A DNA stretch of 64,000 nt from Novosphingobium sp. Fuku2-ISO-50 (GCF_001519055.1 NZ_KQ954296.1:1-64000), one strand, 5' to 3'. Counted from the stretch's first letter, positions 1-9,875 are shown. The notes: a model not told the origin generated them from the letters alone. Program-made: numbers and translations.

Positions 1-24
1 TATCAGGCCGAACGCTGCGCCCGG

Positions 25-840
25 TCAGAACGGGATGATCGGGAACCAGTCCGTGCGCAAACGCTGCCCTGCAACCATGGCGTGGCCGGGATAGGGCGGC
101 GAGGTCCGCCCCGGACGTTCGACATAGCGGGCATCATCGCCGAGCCAGCGCAGCGACAGCACCCGGCGCGGCAGGCCCGCCGGATTGCCGCGCGCGCCAT
201 GCACCGTGCGATAATCGAACAACACCGCATCGCCCGGTTCCAGCGCCCATTCGAGCACGTGCAGCGAGGCATCGCTGTCGGGATCGGGCACCGGCAGAAA
301 ATCGCCGCCATCGGCATAGAAATCGGCATCGGTCGCCCAGCGCACCGGCAAGACCGGGCGCGGCCAGCGGTGCGATCCGGCGATCATGCGCAAGGTGGCT
401 TCGCGCACGGGATCGACCGGAATCCACATGCTGACCGTCTGTTCGCCTTCCACGAAATAATAGGGGCTGTCCTGGTGCCAGGGCGTGGCCATGGCCGTCC
501 CCGCATCCTTGACCAGCACGTGGTCGTGAAAGAACTGTGCCTCGTGCGATCCCATCGCTTCGGCGGCGAGACGGGCCGCAGGCGACTGGCGCACGACATG
601 TTCGATAGCGGGAATGCGGGTCCAGTTGCAGTAATCGTCGAAAAAGCGCCCGGGCGCGCCTGCGGGCATATTTTCGGCAGCATAAGGCCCCGGTTCGCGC
701 ACATTGTCGGCAATGCCTTGCGCGATCGTGTCGATCCAGTCGGCAAAGGCCCCGCGCACGACAAGGGCCCCATCGCGCCGAAAGCTCGCCACCTGCGCCG
801 CCGACAACAAGGGGGCACTATCCGGGGACTGGGTGGTCAT
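25..840 (-). CDS. Phytanoyl-CoA dioxygenase (PhyH) family protein
   Basis: The 271-residue product resembles the PhyH family of non-haem Fe(II)/2-oxoglutarate dioxygenases, which hydroxylate small organic substrates in the cytoplasm. The iron triad is visible: H122 and D124 in WHQDSPYY, and distal H214 in DYRTVHGARGN. R225 or R226 is the likely 2-oxoglutarate anchor. The ATG start is supported by a GGAG site seven bases upstream. The next gene upstream on this strand is a small coiled-coil protein 152 bases away. The divergent hydantoinase genes beyond it give no firm link. The family is clear; the substrate cannot be read from the sequence. Confidence 0.85.
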   Translation of the reverse strand: MTTQSPDSAPLLSAAQVASFRRDGALVVRGAFADWIDTIAQGIADNVREPGPYAAENMPAGAPGRFFDDYCNWTRIPAIEHVVRQSPAARLAAEAMGSHEAQFFHDHVLVKDAGTAMATPWHQDSPYYFVEGEQTVSMWIPVDPVREATLRMIAGSHRWPRPVLPVRWATDADFYADGGDFLPVPDPDSDASLHVLEWALEPGDAVLFDYRTVHGARGNPAGLPRRVLSLRWLGDDARYVERPGRTSPPYPGHAMVAGQRLRTDWFPIIPF

Positions 841-992
841 GCAGCATCTCCATTACGGCCCTGTTCCGGTGCGAGCGTATCAACCACACGGCCACGCACC
901 GCAGTACCGATTCCGACAATTGGCTGGTCGCTTGCTGTGGCCATGGCTTTTCGCGCGAAAGGAGGCGCCTGTCGGCAGCGGGCGATCTGGTA

Positions 993-1250
993 TCAACGAT
1001 CGAAATTAAGCCCGTTCACCCAGTTGAGCACCGTCTTTTCAAAGCTGCCGACACGTTCGCCATGCGATTGGAGATCCGCCACTTCACCATCGAGTTCGCC
1101 AGACAGGATCTGATACCGCTTTGACAGATCGTCGATCGTCAACTCATGATCCTTGTGCAGCAGCCCCTTGAGCTTCAACCGCTCTTCCGCGTTGCTGATC
1201 CGTGCGCCGATTTCATCCAGTCGAGCCTTGAGCACTTCGTCTTCAGCCAT
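993..1250 (-). CDS. Small coiled-coil hypothetical protein
   Basis: An 85-residue, highly charged protein with heptad-like Leu/Ile spacing (for example LKARLDEIGARISNAEERL), which predicts a helical coiled coil. It has no signal peptide and no membrane segment. A longer reading with an upstream start (to 1307) is possible. The ATG at 1250 is preferred because GGAG lies six bases before it. I do not recognise a named family. It lies upstream of, and on the same strand as, the PhyH-type dioxygenase. No function is proposed. Confidence 0.6.
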   Translation of the reverse strand: MAEDEVLKARLDEIGARISNAEERLKLKGLLHKDHELTIDDLSKRYQILSGELDGEVADLQSHGERVGSFEKTVLNWVNGLNFDR

Positions 1251-1590
1251 TTTGAACTCCGTTTCCGTCACCGCGCCAGACTGTCCGATGCAGCCCGAAT
1301 CCAACATCGCGGCTTGCGTGCGCTATACCTGCGTAAAAGCAAATTCAGCACAATTCCAACGCGCATCGAATGATCCACGACAACAATCCGGCCATCGCGC
1401 TGGTCAATGCGCCATCCCAGGCGCGGTGCCGCCGTTGTCGGTGCCGTCCTTTTCGATGCGGGCGGGCCTGTCCTGTCGCTTGTGCGGCTCAGTCCAAGCG
1501 TGATGCCCTGCAACCGTGTTGAATGCCCTCTGCGTGGCGAAGGCCACACGGAAAAGCGATGGCGCCGGGTGCGCCAGAGGGGCAGGCAGC
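1251..1590. other. Divergent intergenic region
   Basis: About 340 bases separate the small coiled-coil gene (minus strand) from hyuA (plus strand). It must hold the promoters for both directions. I see no RNA gene, no strong hairpin and no clear -35/-10 pair. Short reading frames across it are continuations of flanking frames. Confidence 0.4.
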
Positions 1591-3666
1591 GTGACATACA
1601 AGATTTCAGTCGACACGGGCGGAACCTTTACCGATGTGATCGTCAGCGACGCCAGCGGCGCGATGACCATCGGCAAGGCGCTTACCACGCACGCCCGCAT
1701 TTTCGAAGGCGTGCACAGCGCCATCGATGCGGCGGCGTCCGAACTTGGCGTTGCGGTGGCAGACCTCCTCGCGCAGACGTCGCTGTTCATTTACGGCACC
1801 ACCCGCTCGACCAACGCGATCGTGACCAAGACCGTCGCGCGCACCGCGTTTGTCAGCACCGAAGGCTTTCCCGACATCCTCCTGCTCAAGGAAGGCGGCA
1901 AGTTCAACCCGCATGATTTCACGCAGGATTACCCTGCCCCGTTCATTGCGCGCCGCCACACCTTCGAACTGCCCGGCCGCATTTCGGCCGAAGGCGAGGA
2001 AGTCGCGGCATTCGACGATGCCGCCGCCCGCGCACTGGCCGCAGACATCGTCGCGCGCGGTTTCGAGGCGGTGGCCGTCTGCCTGCTGTGGTCGGTCGCC
2101 AATCCGGCGCACGAACTGCGCTTTGGCGAAATCCTTGCCGAGATCGCGCCCGACATTCCCTTTACCCTGTCGCACCAGTTGATCCCGGTCGTGCGCGAAT
2201 ATCGCCGCGCTTCGGCGACGGCGATCGACGCCTCGCTCAAACCGCTGATGCAGCAACACTTGCGCGAACTGGAAGAGGATTTGCGCGCGGCAGGGCTGAC
2301 CGGCGAAATCCTGGTCAGCACGGCAGCGGGCGGATGCAGCCATATCGATGCACTGATCAGCCGCCCGATCTATACCATCGGGTCCGGCCCGGCGATGGCG
2401 CCGATTGCCGGGCGCGCGTTTGCCCGGATGGAGGATCTGGGCGACAATGTGATCATCTGCGACACCGGCGGGACGACGTTCGACGTCGGGCTGGTCCGCG
2501 ACGGGCGCATCACGTTCAGCCGCGATACCTGGCTCGGACCCGCCTATACCGGCGATCTGCTGGGCATTTCGGCCGTCGACATGCGCTCGATCGGGGCCGG
2601 CGGCGGCTCGATCGCATGGATCGACGAAGGCGGGCTGATGCGCGTGGGGCCGCAGTCGGCGGGATCGGAGCCGGGCCCTGCCTGTTACGGGCGCGGCGGC
2701 ACATTGCCGACCGTATCCGATGCGGCGGTCGTGCTCGGCTATTTCGATCCCGAATACTTCCTCGGCGGACGCATGAAGCTCGATGTCGTTGCCGCGCGGA
2801 CGGCGGTCGCCTCGGTGGCGGGCGCGGTCGGGCTCAGCATCGAGGAAACCGCGTTTCGCATCATGAGCCTGGCCAGCGATCTGATGGTGCGCGCGATTGC
2901 CGACGTCACGATCAGCGAAGGGCTCAATCCGCGCGAAAGCACGATCGTGGCAGGCGGCGGCGCGGCGGGTGTCAATATCATGACCATCGCCGCCGAGCTC
3001 GGCTGCGAACGGGTGATCCTGCCCAAAGTGGCGTCGGCCCTGTCCGCGTCGGGCATGCAGCATGCCGACATCGTGGCCGAGGAAACCGCCAGCCTGGTCA
3101 TGCAGACCGATCGGCTCGACATCGGCGAAGTCAATCGCGTGCTCGGCGCCTTGCGCGAAAAGCTCGAACGCTTTGCCGCCAGCCTGTCGCAACGCGATAT
3201 GACCGACGCACAGATCGAATATATCGCCGAGGCACGCTATCTGGGCCAGGTCTGGGAACTCGATACGCCGCTCCGCCAGGTTCCGCTGCCGCTCGAAGGC
3301 GGGGTCGGGCTGCTCGCGGAAACCTTCCATCAGGTTCACGAGCGTGTCTTTGCCGTGCGCGACGAAGGCAGCGCGGTGGAAATCGTCAACTGGAAAGCGC
3401 GCCTGACCGTCCCTCTGGCCAAGCCGATCGATGTTGCGCCCAAAGCGGCGGACATCACGCTTCCGCCGCCCGCGCTCAGCCGTCAGTGCTTTTTCGGCGG
3501 CACCGAGCCGGTGACCACCGGGATCTACAAACCCGCCGATCTGGCGCCCGGCCGCACCATCGTCGGCCCGGCGATCATCGAAGAGCCGACCACCACACTC
3601 GTCGTCTATCCCGGCACCAGCGTGATGGTGAGCGGCGCGGGCAATTTCCTTCTCAAGGTTCGCTGA
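1591..3666 (+). CDS. hyuA: Hydantoinase/oxoprolinase family protein, subunit A
   Basis: A 691-residue HyuA-type subunit. This family pairs with HyuB to form ATP-dependent amidohydrolases (N-methylhydantoinase, 5-oxoprolinase) or carboxylases (acetone, acetophenone). The ASKHA-type phosphate-binding motifs are present: DTGGTFTDV close to the start and CDTGGTTFDVGL near residue 290. The start is taken as GTG at 1591, so that the protein begins VTYKISVDTGGTF, the usual family N-terminus, with AGAGGGG upstream. The reading frame extends back to 1516, but that extension is not family-like. hyuB follows after 12 bases and a TonB receptor follows that, so the substrate may be imported across the outer membrane. 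Which amide or ketone is used is unknown. Confidence 0.9.
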   Translation: MTYKISVDTGGTFTDVIVSDASGAMTIGKALTTHARIFEGVHSAIDAAASELGVAVADLLAQTSLFIYGTTRSTNAIVTKTVARTAFVSTEGFPDILLLKEGGKFNPHDFTQDYPAPFIARRHTFELPGRISAEGEEVAAFDDAAARALAADIVARGFEAVAVCLLWSVANPAHELRFGEILAEIAPDIPFTLSHQLIPVVREYRRASATAIDASLKPLMQQHLRELEEDLRAAGLTGEILVSTAAGGCSHIDALISRPIYTIGSGPAMAPIAGRAFARMEDLGDNVIICDTGGTTFDVGLVRDGRITFSRDTWLGPAYTGDLLGISAVDMRSIGAGGGSIAWIDEGGLMRVGPQSAGSEPGPACYGRGGTLPTVSDAAVVLGYFDPEYFLGGRMKLDVVAARTAVASVAGAVGLSIEETAFRIMSLASDLMVRAIADVTISEGLNPRESTIVAGGGAAGVNIMTIAAELGCERVILPKVASALSASGMQHADIVAEETASLVMQTDRLDIGEVNRVLGALREKLERFAASLSQRDMTDAQIEYIAEARYLGQVWELDTPLRQVPLPLEGGVGLLAETFHQVHERVFAVRDEGSAVEIVNWKARLTVPLAKPIDVAPKAADITLPPPALSRQCFFGGTEPVTTGIYKPADLAPGRTIVGPAIIEEPTTTLVVYPGTSVMVSGAGNFLLKVR

Positions 3667-3678
3667 GGAGCCACGGCC

Positions 3679-5445
3679 ATGACCGATTTCGACCCCTACA
3701 TGACGGCCATCATCGCCAACCGCATCGACGGCATCGTGCGCGAAATGACGCACACCCTGCTGCGCGCGGCGCGCTCGGCCGTCATCAACAGCGCCCGCGA
3801 TTTCAGCTGTTCGATCTGCACCGCCGACAATCACCTGCTTGCCGCAGCCGAAGGCCTGCCGATCCATATCTTCGGCAGCCATCTTCAGACGCGGGCGATG
3901 ACCGAATACCACGCCGGCGACATTCGCGAAGGCGACTGCTACCTTCACAACGATCCCTACACGGGCAATACCCACCCTGCCGATCACACGTTTCTGGTGC
4001 CGGTGTTCTTCGAAGGCGAACACCTGTTCACCACCGTTGCCAAGGCGCATCAGGCCGACATCGGCAATTCCAAGCCGACGACTTATATGGCCGATGCCGT
4101 CGACATCTACGAGGAAGGCGCGCTGATTTTCCCGGCGGTGCGCGTGCAGCGCGACTTCAAGACCGATGAAGACGTGCTGCGCATGTGCAAGAGCCGCATC
4201 CGCGTTCCTTCGCAATGGCACGGCGACTTTCTCGCCGGGATCGGCAGCGCGCGCATCGGCGAACGGCGGCTGAAAGAGCTATGCGAAAAATACGGCAAGG
4301 ACACGATCAAGACGTTCATCGGCGCGTGGTTCGACTATTCCGAGCGCCGCATGATGCAGGCGATCCGCAAATTGCCTGCCGCCGTTCTCACGCATTCGGG
4401 CGCGCATGATCCGTTCGGCGATCTTTTGCCCAACGGCATTCCGCTCAATGTCACCACCCGCATCGATCCCGAGGCGGCGCGCGTCACGCTCGACCTGACC
4501 GACAATATCGACAACGTCGATTGCGGCTTCAACGAAAGCGAGGCGACCGCGACATCCGCTTCGGTGGCCGGGGTGTTCAACTCGATCGACCCGACCGTGC
4601 CGCGCAATTCCGGCTCGTTCCGCCGCATCGAGGTCATCTTGCGCGACGGGTCGGTCGCCGGGCGTCCGCGCTTTCCGCACAGTTGTTCGGTGGCCACGAC
4701 CAATGTCGCCGACCGGCTGATCAACATCGTGCAGTCCTCGTTTGCCCAGATCGGCGACGGCTTCGGGCTTGCCGAAGGCGGCGTCGGCATGGGCGCCGGG
4801 TTTGCGGTCGTGTCGGGCAAGGACGCGCGCACCGACGGCGCGCCTTATGTCAATCAGATGATCATCACCAGCGCGGGCGGGCCGGGCAGCCCTTCGGCCG
4901 ATGGCTGGCCGACCTATGCGCTGCCGGTGATCGCCGCGCTGATGTACCGCGATTCCATCGAGATCGACGAATTGAAGCACCCGATCCTGTTCCGCTCGCT
5001 GCGCATGCAGACGGGTACGGCAGGGGCCGGACGGTTCCGCGGGGCGCCCGCGATCGAGGTCGCCTATGGCCCGCGTTACGATCCGATGGAAGTGCATTGG
5101 CCTTGTGACGGCACCCATTTCCCGGCGCGCGGCGTGCGCGGCGGCAAGGACGGCATCTGCGCCCGCCACTTCCTCGTCACGACGAGCGGCGAGCGCGAGG
5201 AATTGCCCAATATCGTCGCGCGCAAGCTGATGCCGGGCGACTATGTCGAGGGCAATCATGCCTCGGGTGCCGGATATGGCCATCCGTTCGAGCGCGATCC
5301 CGTGCGGGTGCTGCGCGACGTGCTCGAAGGCTACGAGGACGAGACCCGCGCGCGCGAAGTCTATGGCGTTGCCTTTACCGGGTCGCTCGTCGCCGAGGAT
5401 CTCGCGGTCGATGGCGAAGCGACCGCCCGCTTGCGCGCGACCTGA
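3679..5445 (+). CDS. hyuB: Hydantoinase/oxoprolinase family protein, subunit B
   Basis: The 588-residue product is the HyuB partner of the preceding gene. Typical HyuB features are LHNDPYTGNTHPADH (residues about 92-106), the YMADAVDIYEEGA stretch and the GGPGSPSADGWPTY segment. The GAGGAG ribosome-binding site overlaps the hyuA stop region, so the two subunits are probably made together. A and B subunits form cytoplasmic heteromers that use ATP to activate a cyclic amide or ketone. Length is normal for the family. The specific reaction cannot be assigned; hydantoin-like, oxoproline-like and caprolactam-like rings are all possible. Confidence 0.9.
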   Translation: MTDFDPYMTAIIANRIDGIVREMTHTLLRAARSAVINSARDFSCSICTADNHLLAAAEGLPIHIFGSHLQTRAMTEYHAGDIREGDCYLHNDPYTGNTHPADHTFLVPVFFEGEHLFTTVAKAHQADIGNSKPTTYMADAVDIYEEGALIFPAVRVQRDFKTDEDVLRMCKSRIRVPSQWHGDFLAGIGSARIGERRLKELCEKYGKDTIKTFIGAWFDYSERRMMQAIRKLPAAVLTHSGAHDPFGDLLPNGIPLNVTTRIDPEAARVTLDLTDNIDNVDCGFNESEATATSASVAGVFNSIDPTVPRNSGSFRRIEVILRDGSVAGRPRFPHSCSVATTNVADRLINIVQSSFAQIGDGFGLAEGGVGMGAGFAVVSGKDARTDGAPYVNQMIITSAGGPGSPSADGWPTYALPVIAALMYRDSIEIDELKHPILFRSLRMQTGTAGAGRFRGAPAIEVAYGPRYDPMEVHWPCDGTHFPARGVRGGKDGICARHFLVTTSGEREELPNIVARKLMPGDYVEGNHASGAGYGHPFERDPVRVLRDVLEGYEDETRAREVYGVAFTGSLVAEDLAVDGEATARLRAT

Positions 5446-5528
5446 TCGCGCGAGGCCTGCGTCTTACCGGTGCCTGCGCACGATCCGCGCATTTTTTCAC
5501 AAAGAGATACGAAGGGGGTATCCAAACC

Positions 5529-7961
5529 ATGACCATCCGATTGGCCCTGATGACAGGGGTAATGCTGAGCTGCCTGGCAGCGAACGGCGCCCGCGCCGAA
5601 ACCGGGGCAAACGCCGCCCCGCCTGCCCCGGCCGCAGATGCGGCGCCGCAGACCGCCGGGCCGATGCAGGACATCGTCGTCACCGCGCAGCGCCGTTCGC
5701 AAAAGCTGCAGGATGTCGGCATCGCGATCACCGCGCTCAACGGCGTGCAGATGCGCCAGCTTGGCTTTACCAGCAGCACCGATCTGGCTCGCATGGCGCC
5801 GAACGTCGCGATTTCGACCAGTTTCGGCGGACAGACCTCGCAATTCACCATGCGCGGCGTGACTCAGAGCGATTATAACGACCACGTCGAATCCGTGATC
5901 GCGGTCTATGTCGATGATACGTATATCGCGATGCAGCAGGGCCAGATGTTCGGCATGTTCGACATCGATCATGTCGAAATGCTCAAAGGGCCGCAAGGTA
6001 CGCTGTTCGGTCGCAATGCGACCGGCGGCGTGGTCAATTACCTGACCAAGAAGCCCACCGACCATTTCGACGGCTATGTCGACGCCAGCTACGGCGCCTA
6101 CAACAACGTCCGGCTGGAAGGCGCGCTTGGCGGCGCGCTGGTCGAAGGCGTCAGGGCCCGCCTCGCGGGCTTTTACGAACGCTACGACGGCTACCTCAAG
6201 AACATGTATCCCGAGCAGACGTATGTCCCGGCTGCCTATCAGGCCGGTCTGGGCAAGGACACTCTGCCCGGCGCCGGGGCCGATCTCGGCGGGGTCAAGG
6301 GCAACTGGGCCTTGCGCGGTCAGATCGAGGCCGATCTCGGCCCCAAGACCCAGCTCGCGATTTCGGCGACGTACAATACCTCCGTCGCTTCGACCGGCCC
6401 GTACCAGAACAAGGCGACCGTTGCCGTGCTCGATGGTGCAGGCAATGTCATCGACGCCATCAACGCTTCGCCCACCCAGACGTGTCAGGGTATCCAGAAC
6501 GGGCAATGCGTTCACATGGCCTATTCACCTTATGCCGGAACGACGCGCCCGGTCGCGGGCGGGGATTTCTATGGCTATCGCGATCCAGACGGCAACGGCC
6601 CGCTGACATCGAGCGACTATGCGTTCAGCAATGCCAATACGCTGACGAACTGGGGCATCAGCGCCAAGTTGACCTCGGATCTCGGCTTTGCGACGTTCAC
6701 CTCGATCAGCGACTACAAGCATTTCGACAAGAATTTCAGCCTCGATCTCGAAGCGGGGCCGGAAAACCAGTTTGTCTGGCACAACGTCTCCAACGAAAAG
6801 ACCTTTTCGCAGGAACTGCGCCTCAACGGCAAGTCGGGCGGACTGACCTGGGTAACCGGCGGCTATTTCCTTTACGTGCTCAACCACAGCGCGTCAGGCC
6901 TCGGCGCGCTTCCCGAAAGCACCTATTCCTTCCCGGCGTTCGATCAGCCGCGGTTGGTCACGCTCAATACAAAGTCCTATTCCGGCTTTGCCCAGCTCGA
7001 ATACGCGCTGAAAAGCAACCTGTCGCTGATCGGCGGCGCGCGCATCTCGCGCGAAGTGAAGGACTACGATTTCCAGGTTCTGCTCGTGACCCCCACGACC
7101 GGCCTCGATCCCTATAACTGGAACTATGCACCCACGATCAGCTTCCCCGGCTTTTCGCAGGATCTCTATCAGGGGCACATGGCCAACACGCTGTGGTCGT
7201 GGAAGGCGCAGATCGACTGGCACCCGGCGGAAAAGGTGCTGATCTATGCCGGGGTGACGCAGGGCGCAAAGGCCGGCAGCTTCAACGCGGGCGGCCCCCC
7301 GCTTGCCGCCAGCCAGATTCCCTACAAGCCCGAACGCCTGATTTCGTATGAAGCGGGGATCAAATCGACCTGGTTCGACCGTCGCCTGCGTCTGAATGCG
7401 GCCGGGTTCTACTATGATTACAAGAACTATCAGGCGGCGCAGTGGCTCGGTGCCTCGACGCTGATCATCAATGCCGACGCCTATATCTATGGCGGCGAAG
7501 CCGAACTCGCGGCAACGCCGGTCGCCAATCTCGATATGTCGGCGAACGTCGGCTACCAGACCAACAAGGTCAGGGACGTGCCGGTCGGCGGGCAATTGCT
7601 CGATCGTCAGGTGACGTTTGCACCCCATTGGACGCTGTCGGGTCTGCTGCGCTATTCGGTGCCGCAGCCGGTCGCAGGCGGCAAGGCGACGTTTCAGGTC
7701 GACGGCAGCTACCAGTCGTCTTCGTTCCAGAATCTCAACAACTTCAGCGCCAACAAGATGCCCGGCTGGGCCATCATGAACATGAAGGTGGACTGGACCG
7801 CGCCCGATCCGCGCTGGCAGGTTTCGGTCTTTGCCCGCAACGTGCTCAACCACTGGTATCAGACCGGCGGGTTCGACCTTTCGGCGATCTGCGGCTGCAA
7901 TGAAGTCGCCGTGGGCAAGCCGCGCTGGATCGGCGCCGAGGTGCGCTACGCGTTCCGCTGA
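5529..7961 (+). CDS. TonB-dependent outer-membrane receptor (hyuAB-linked)
   Basis: An 810-residue TonB-dependent receptor of the large sphingomonad type. A signal peptide ends near ANGARA (residues 20-25). The TonB box/plug follows with DIVVTAQRRSQKLQDVGI, then a plug with MRGVTQS and GPQGTLFGRNATGG, and a 22-strand type barrel ending in VRYAFR, with an aromatic last residue region as expected. An AAGGGGGT site lies about ten bases before the ATG. It sits 83 bases after hyuB and is probably co-transcribed, so the likely ligand is the HyuAB substrate or its precursor. A Rho-independent terminator follows it. Confidence 0.88.
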   Translation: MTIRLALMTGVMLSCLAANGARAETGANAAPPAPAADAAPQTAGPMQDIVVTAQRRSQKLQDVGIAITALNGVQMRQLGFTSSTDLARMAPNVAISTSFGGQTSQFTMRGVTQSDYNDHVESVIAVYVDDTYIAMQQGQMFGMFDIDHVEMLKGPQGTLFGRNATGGVVNYLTKKPTDHFDGYVDASYGAYNNVRLEGALGGALVEGVRARLAGFYERYDGYLKNMYPEQTYVPAAYQAGLGKDTLPGAGADLGGVKGNWALRGQIEADLGPKTQLAISATYNTSVASTGPYQNKATVAVLDGAGNVIDAINASPTQTCQGIQNGQCVHMAYSPYAGTTRPVAGGDFYGYRDPDGNGPLTSSDYAFSNANTLTNWGISAKLTSDLGFATFTSISDYKHFDKNFSLDLEAGPENQFVWHNVSNEKTFSQELRLNGKSGGLTWVTGGYFLYVLNHSASGLGALPESTYSFPAFDQPRLVTLNTKSYSGFAQLEYALKSNLSLIGGARISREVKDYDFQVLLVTPTTGLDPYNWNYAPTISFPGFSQDLYQGHMANTLWSWKAQIDWHPAEKVLIYAGVTQGAKAGSFNAGGPPLAASQIPYKPERLISYEAGIKSTWFDRRLRLNAAGFYYDYKNYQAAQWLGASTLIINADAYIYGGEAELAATPVANLDMSANVGYQTNKVRDVPVGGQLLDRQVTFAPHWTLSGLLRYSVPQPVAGGKATFQVDGSYQSSSFQNLNNFSANKMPGWAIMNMKVDWTAPDPRWQVSVFARNVLNHWYQTGGFDLSAICGCNEVAVGKPRWIGAEVRYAFR

Positions 7962-7986
7962 TCGCAGTTATCTTCATTCCACCCTG

Positions 7987-8026
7987 CGCCCGGAAATGGC
8001 TCACCGCCGTTTCCGGGCGTTTTTTT
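7987..8026 (+). terminator. Rho-independent terminator after the TonB receptor
   Basis: A perfect 10-bp stem, CGCCCGGAAA (7987-7996) pairing with TTTCCGGGCG (8010-8019), with a 13-base loop, is followed directly by a run of seven T (8020-8026). It ends the hyuA-hyuB-receptor unit and separates it from the convergent AraC gene. Confidence 0.9.
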
Positions 8027-8040
8027 CAGTTCCCGGTCTT

Positions 8041-9006
8041 TCAGTTTTTGGCCAAACGGATGAAATCCGAAGGCGACATGCCCAGATCCTTCTTGAACGC
8101 GCGGCAGAAATAAGAGGAATCGGCAAAGCCCGCGTCATAGGCGATCTGGGTGATCGACAGCCCGCCCTGCGCGGGCCGGACCAGCAGCCGCTGCGCTTCG
8201 GCAAGGCGCCTTTCGCGCAGCACGGCGGCAGGCGACTGATCGACTGCGGCAAAGATCTTTTGCAGATAGCGCTCGGAAACCCGCATCTGCCGGGCAACGT
8301 CGGCAATACGCAAGTCGGGCGAACGAAACTGACGCTCGAGCAGGGTAAGCGCCTGCCGCCGGAGCGCAGCATGAACCGCGCTGCCCGAGGCCTGTTCCCG
8401 CCCTCCCGTCAGCGAGAGCGCGAGCAATTCGAGCAAGTGCTGAATCAGGGTTTCGGCCGATGAGCTGTCGATCAGCGGCGCATGGCGGCAAAAGGAATGC
8501 ACAAAATCGACGAACAGGCGCGAGGTCGCATCTTCTGCCGATGTCGGCGCATTGATATAGTCGCCGACCATCGGAAAGCGCGCCGCCAGCATCGGTGCGG
8601 GGATTTTCAGCGTGACGACCGAGCTTTTGCCGTGCTGTTCATAGATATATTCGTCGGCCGCAGCGACCAGCCCGTAAGCGCCCGGCGCAACGACGCGGGT
8701 ATTGCGGCCTTGAGTCAGGCATAGCGGCGTTGACCCGGGAATCTGCACGACGAACGAATTGTCGCCATCGTCGCGGACATGGGCAGGACGGCGATGAACC
8801 CTGGTGGCATCGGATTCCAGCTTGCCGATACGCAGCGAACCGATGTTGAACACATCGAAGCGGCCTTCGGCAAAGCCGGGGGCGGTGTTGACGTCGAAGT
8901 TGTAATAGCCGCGCTGCAAAGCCTGCGCCCAATAGCCCGGACGAGAGGCGACAGGCCGATCGGCCACATCGACCGAAAAACTGCCAAGCGATTGCGCACT
9001 ATCCAT
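8041..9006 (-). CDS. AraC family transcriptional regulator
   Basis: A 321-residue regulator. The C-terminal third carries both AraC-type helix-turn-helix motifs: LRIADVARQMRVSERYLQ, then ITQIAYDAGFADSSYFCRAF followed by MSPSDFIR. The N-terminal part resembles AraC-binding-like sensor domains. The frame extends upstream to 9144, but ATG 9006 is preferred: it has GGGGCGGA six bases upstream, and the extension is Ala/Gly-rich and crosses a run of ten C. It is convergent with the hyuAB-receptor unit, which is a plausible target. The 266 bases between it and pnuC hold its promoter. Confidence 0.85.
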   Translation of the reverse strand: MDSAQSLGSFSVDVADRPVASRPGYWAQALQRGYYNFDVNTAPGFAEGRFDVFNIGSLRIGKLESDATRVHRRPAHVRDDGDNSFVVQIPGSTPLCLTQGRNTRVVAPGAYGLVAAADEYIYEQHGKSSVVTLKIPAPMLAARFPMVGDYINAPTSAEDATSRLFVDFVHSFCRHAPLIDSSSAETLIQHLLELLALSLTGGREQASGSAVHAALRRQALTLLERQFRSPDLRIADVARQMRVSERYLQKIFAAVDQSPAAVLRERRLAEAQRLLVRPAQGGLSITQIAYDAGFADSSYFCRAFKKDLGMSPSDFIRLAKN

Positions 9007-9272
9007 CAATTCCGCCCCTGACCATGCCCTCATCACATCTGCGCCTGCCGCTGCCCCCCCCCCGGCAACGTCCGCTCCCGCTCCGCCGACGGGTCGTTTG
9101 CGACTTGCGCCGACTGTCATGCGGGAGTCACCGACCCAGTGCACACTTGCCTGTCAAGAATGCCTCAAACCTGCGGATTTGCAAGGCTTCGGGCGCAGCT
9201 TTGTTAGGGAATCGAACCTTGCGGCAAGGCAAGGCGGGTGGGCAGGCAGGCCGAAGGCGCAGCTTGCCGGAA

Positions 9273-9830
9273 TCAGGCCGCCTGCGCGTGCAACCAGCGC
9301 CGATAGCCAAACCCGGCCAGCACGGTCATCGCCGCATAGAGCCCCGCGGTCAGCCACAGTCCCTTGAAGACAAACATGCCGACATAGGCGCTGTCGACCG
9401 CGATCCACAGCAGCCAGTTGGCGCGATGGCGGCGCGCCGTCCACAATTGCGCGACAAGGCTGAAACTGCTCAGCGTGGAATCGACCCACGGCAACGCGGC
9501 ATTGGTATAATGGCTGGTAAACCAACCGATCGCCAGCGCGCCCAGCGCCCCCGCGCCAAGCCCGGCGATGGCTTCGCCCGCAGGCAAAGGGCGTACCGCG
9601 ACTTTGCCCTCGGCCTGGCGTCCGCGCGCCCAGGCATACCAGCCATAGACGATCGACAGCCCGAACAGCACTTGCAGCACCATGTCGGCATAGAGCCGCA
9701 CATCAAGAAACAGCTTGAAATACAACGCACAGGACAGCATCCCCAGCGGCCAGCACAGCATGTGCCGACGCGCGGTCAGCCAGATGGCCAGAAAGCTGAC
9801 CGCGACGGCGATGATTTCAAGCAGCGACAT
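9273..9830 (-). CDS. pnuC: PnuC/PnuT-type vitamin permease
   Basis: A 185-residue inner-membrane protein with about six or seven hydrophobic segments and the PnuC hallmarks CWPLGMLSCALYFKLFL, IVYGWYAW and NWLLWIAVDSAYVGMF. PnuC relatives are facilitated transporters for nicotinamide riboside (PnuC), thiamine (PnuT) or riboflavin (PnuX), and each depends on phosphorylation in the cytoplasm to trap the substrate. The gene is the last of an operon with a TonB receptor and an APH-fold kinase. That arrangement fits thiamine-type uptake better than NAD salvage, but the ligand is inferred from context only. No strong ribosome-binding site is seen, so it may be translated by coupling. Confidence 0.85.
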   Translation of the reverse strand: MSLLEIIAVAVSFLAIWLTARRHMLCWPLGMLSCALYFKLFLDVRLYADMVLQVLFGLSIVYGWYAWARGRQAEGKVAVRPLPAGEAIAGLGAGALGALAIGWFTSHYTNAALPWVDSTLSSFSLVAQLWTARRHRANWLLWIAVDSAYVGMFVFKGLWLTAGLYAAMTVLAGFGYRRWLHAQAA

Positions 9831-9875
9831 ATGAGGCGGATCAGCCTTGAACGGGAATGCTGGATCGTGTCTCGT

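Noticed and set aside
1606..4221. An 871-codon open frame antisense to hyuA/hyuB
   Set aside because: Same mirror-frame composition and no motifs; it spans two well-supported sense genes.
9053..9063. Run of ten C upstream of the AraC gene as a phase-variation tract
   Set aside because: It lies outside the preferred coding region, and no second site or switching context is seen. It is noted only as a possible sequencing weak point.
9190..9260. tRNA-like T-loop string (GGGAATCGAACC) on the plus strand
   Set aside because: The flanking bases do not pair into a T stem and no acceptor, D or anticodon arms can be formed.
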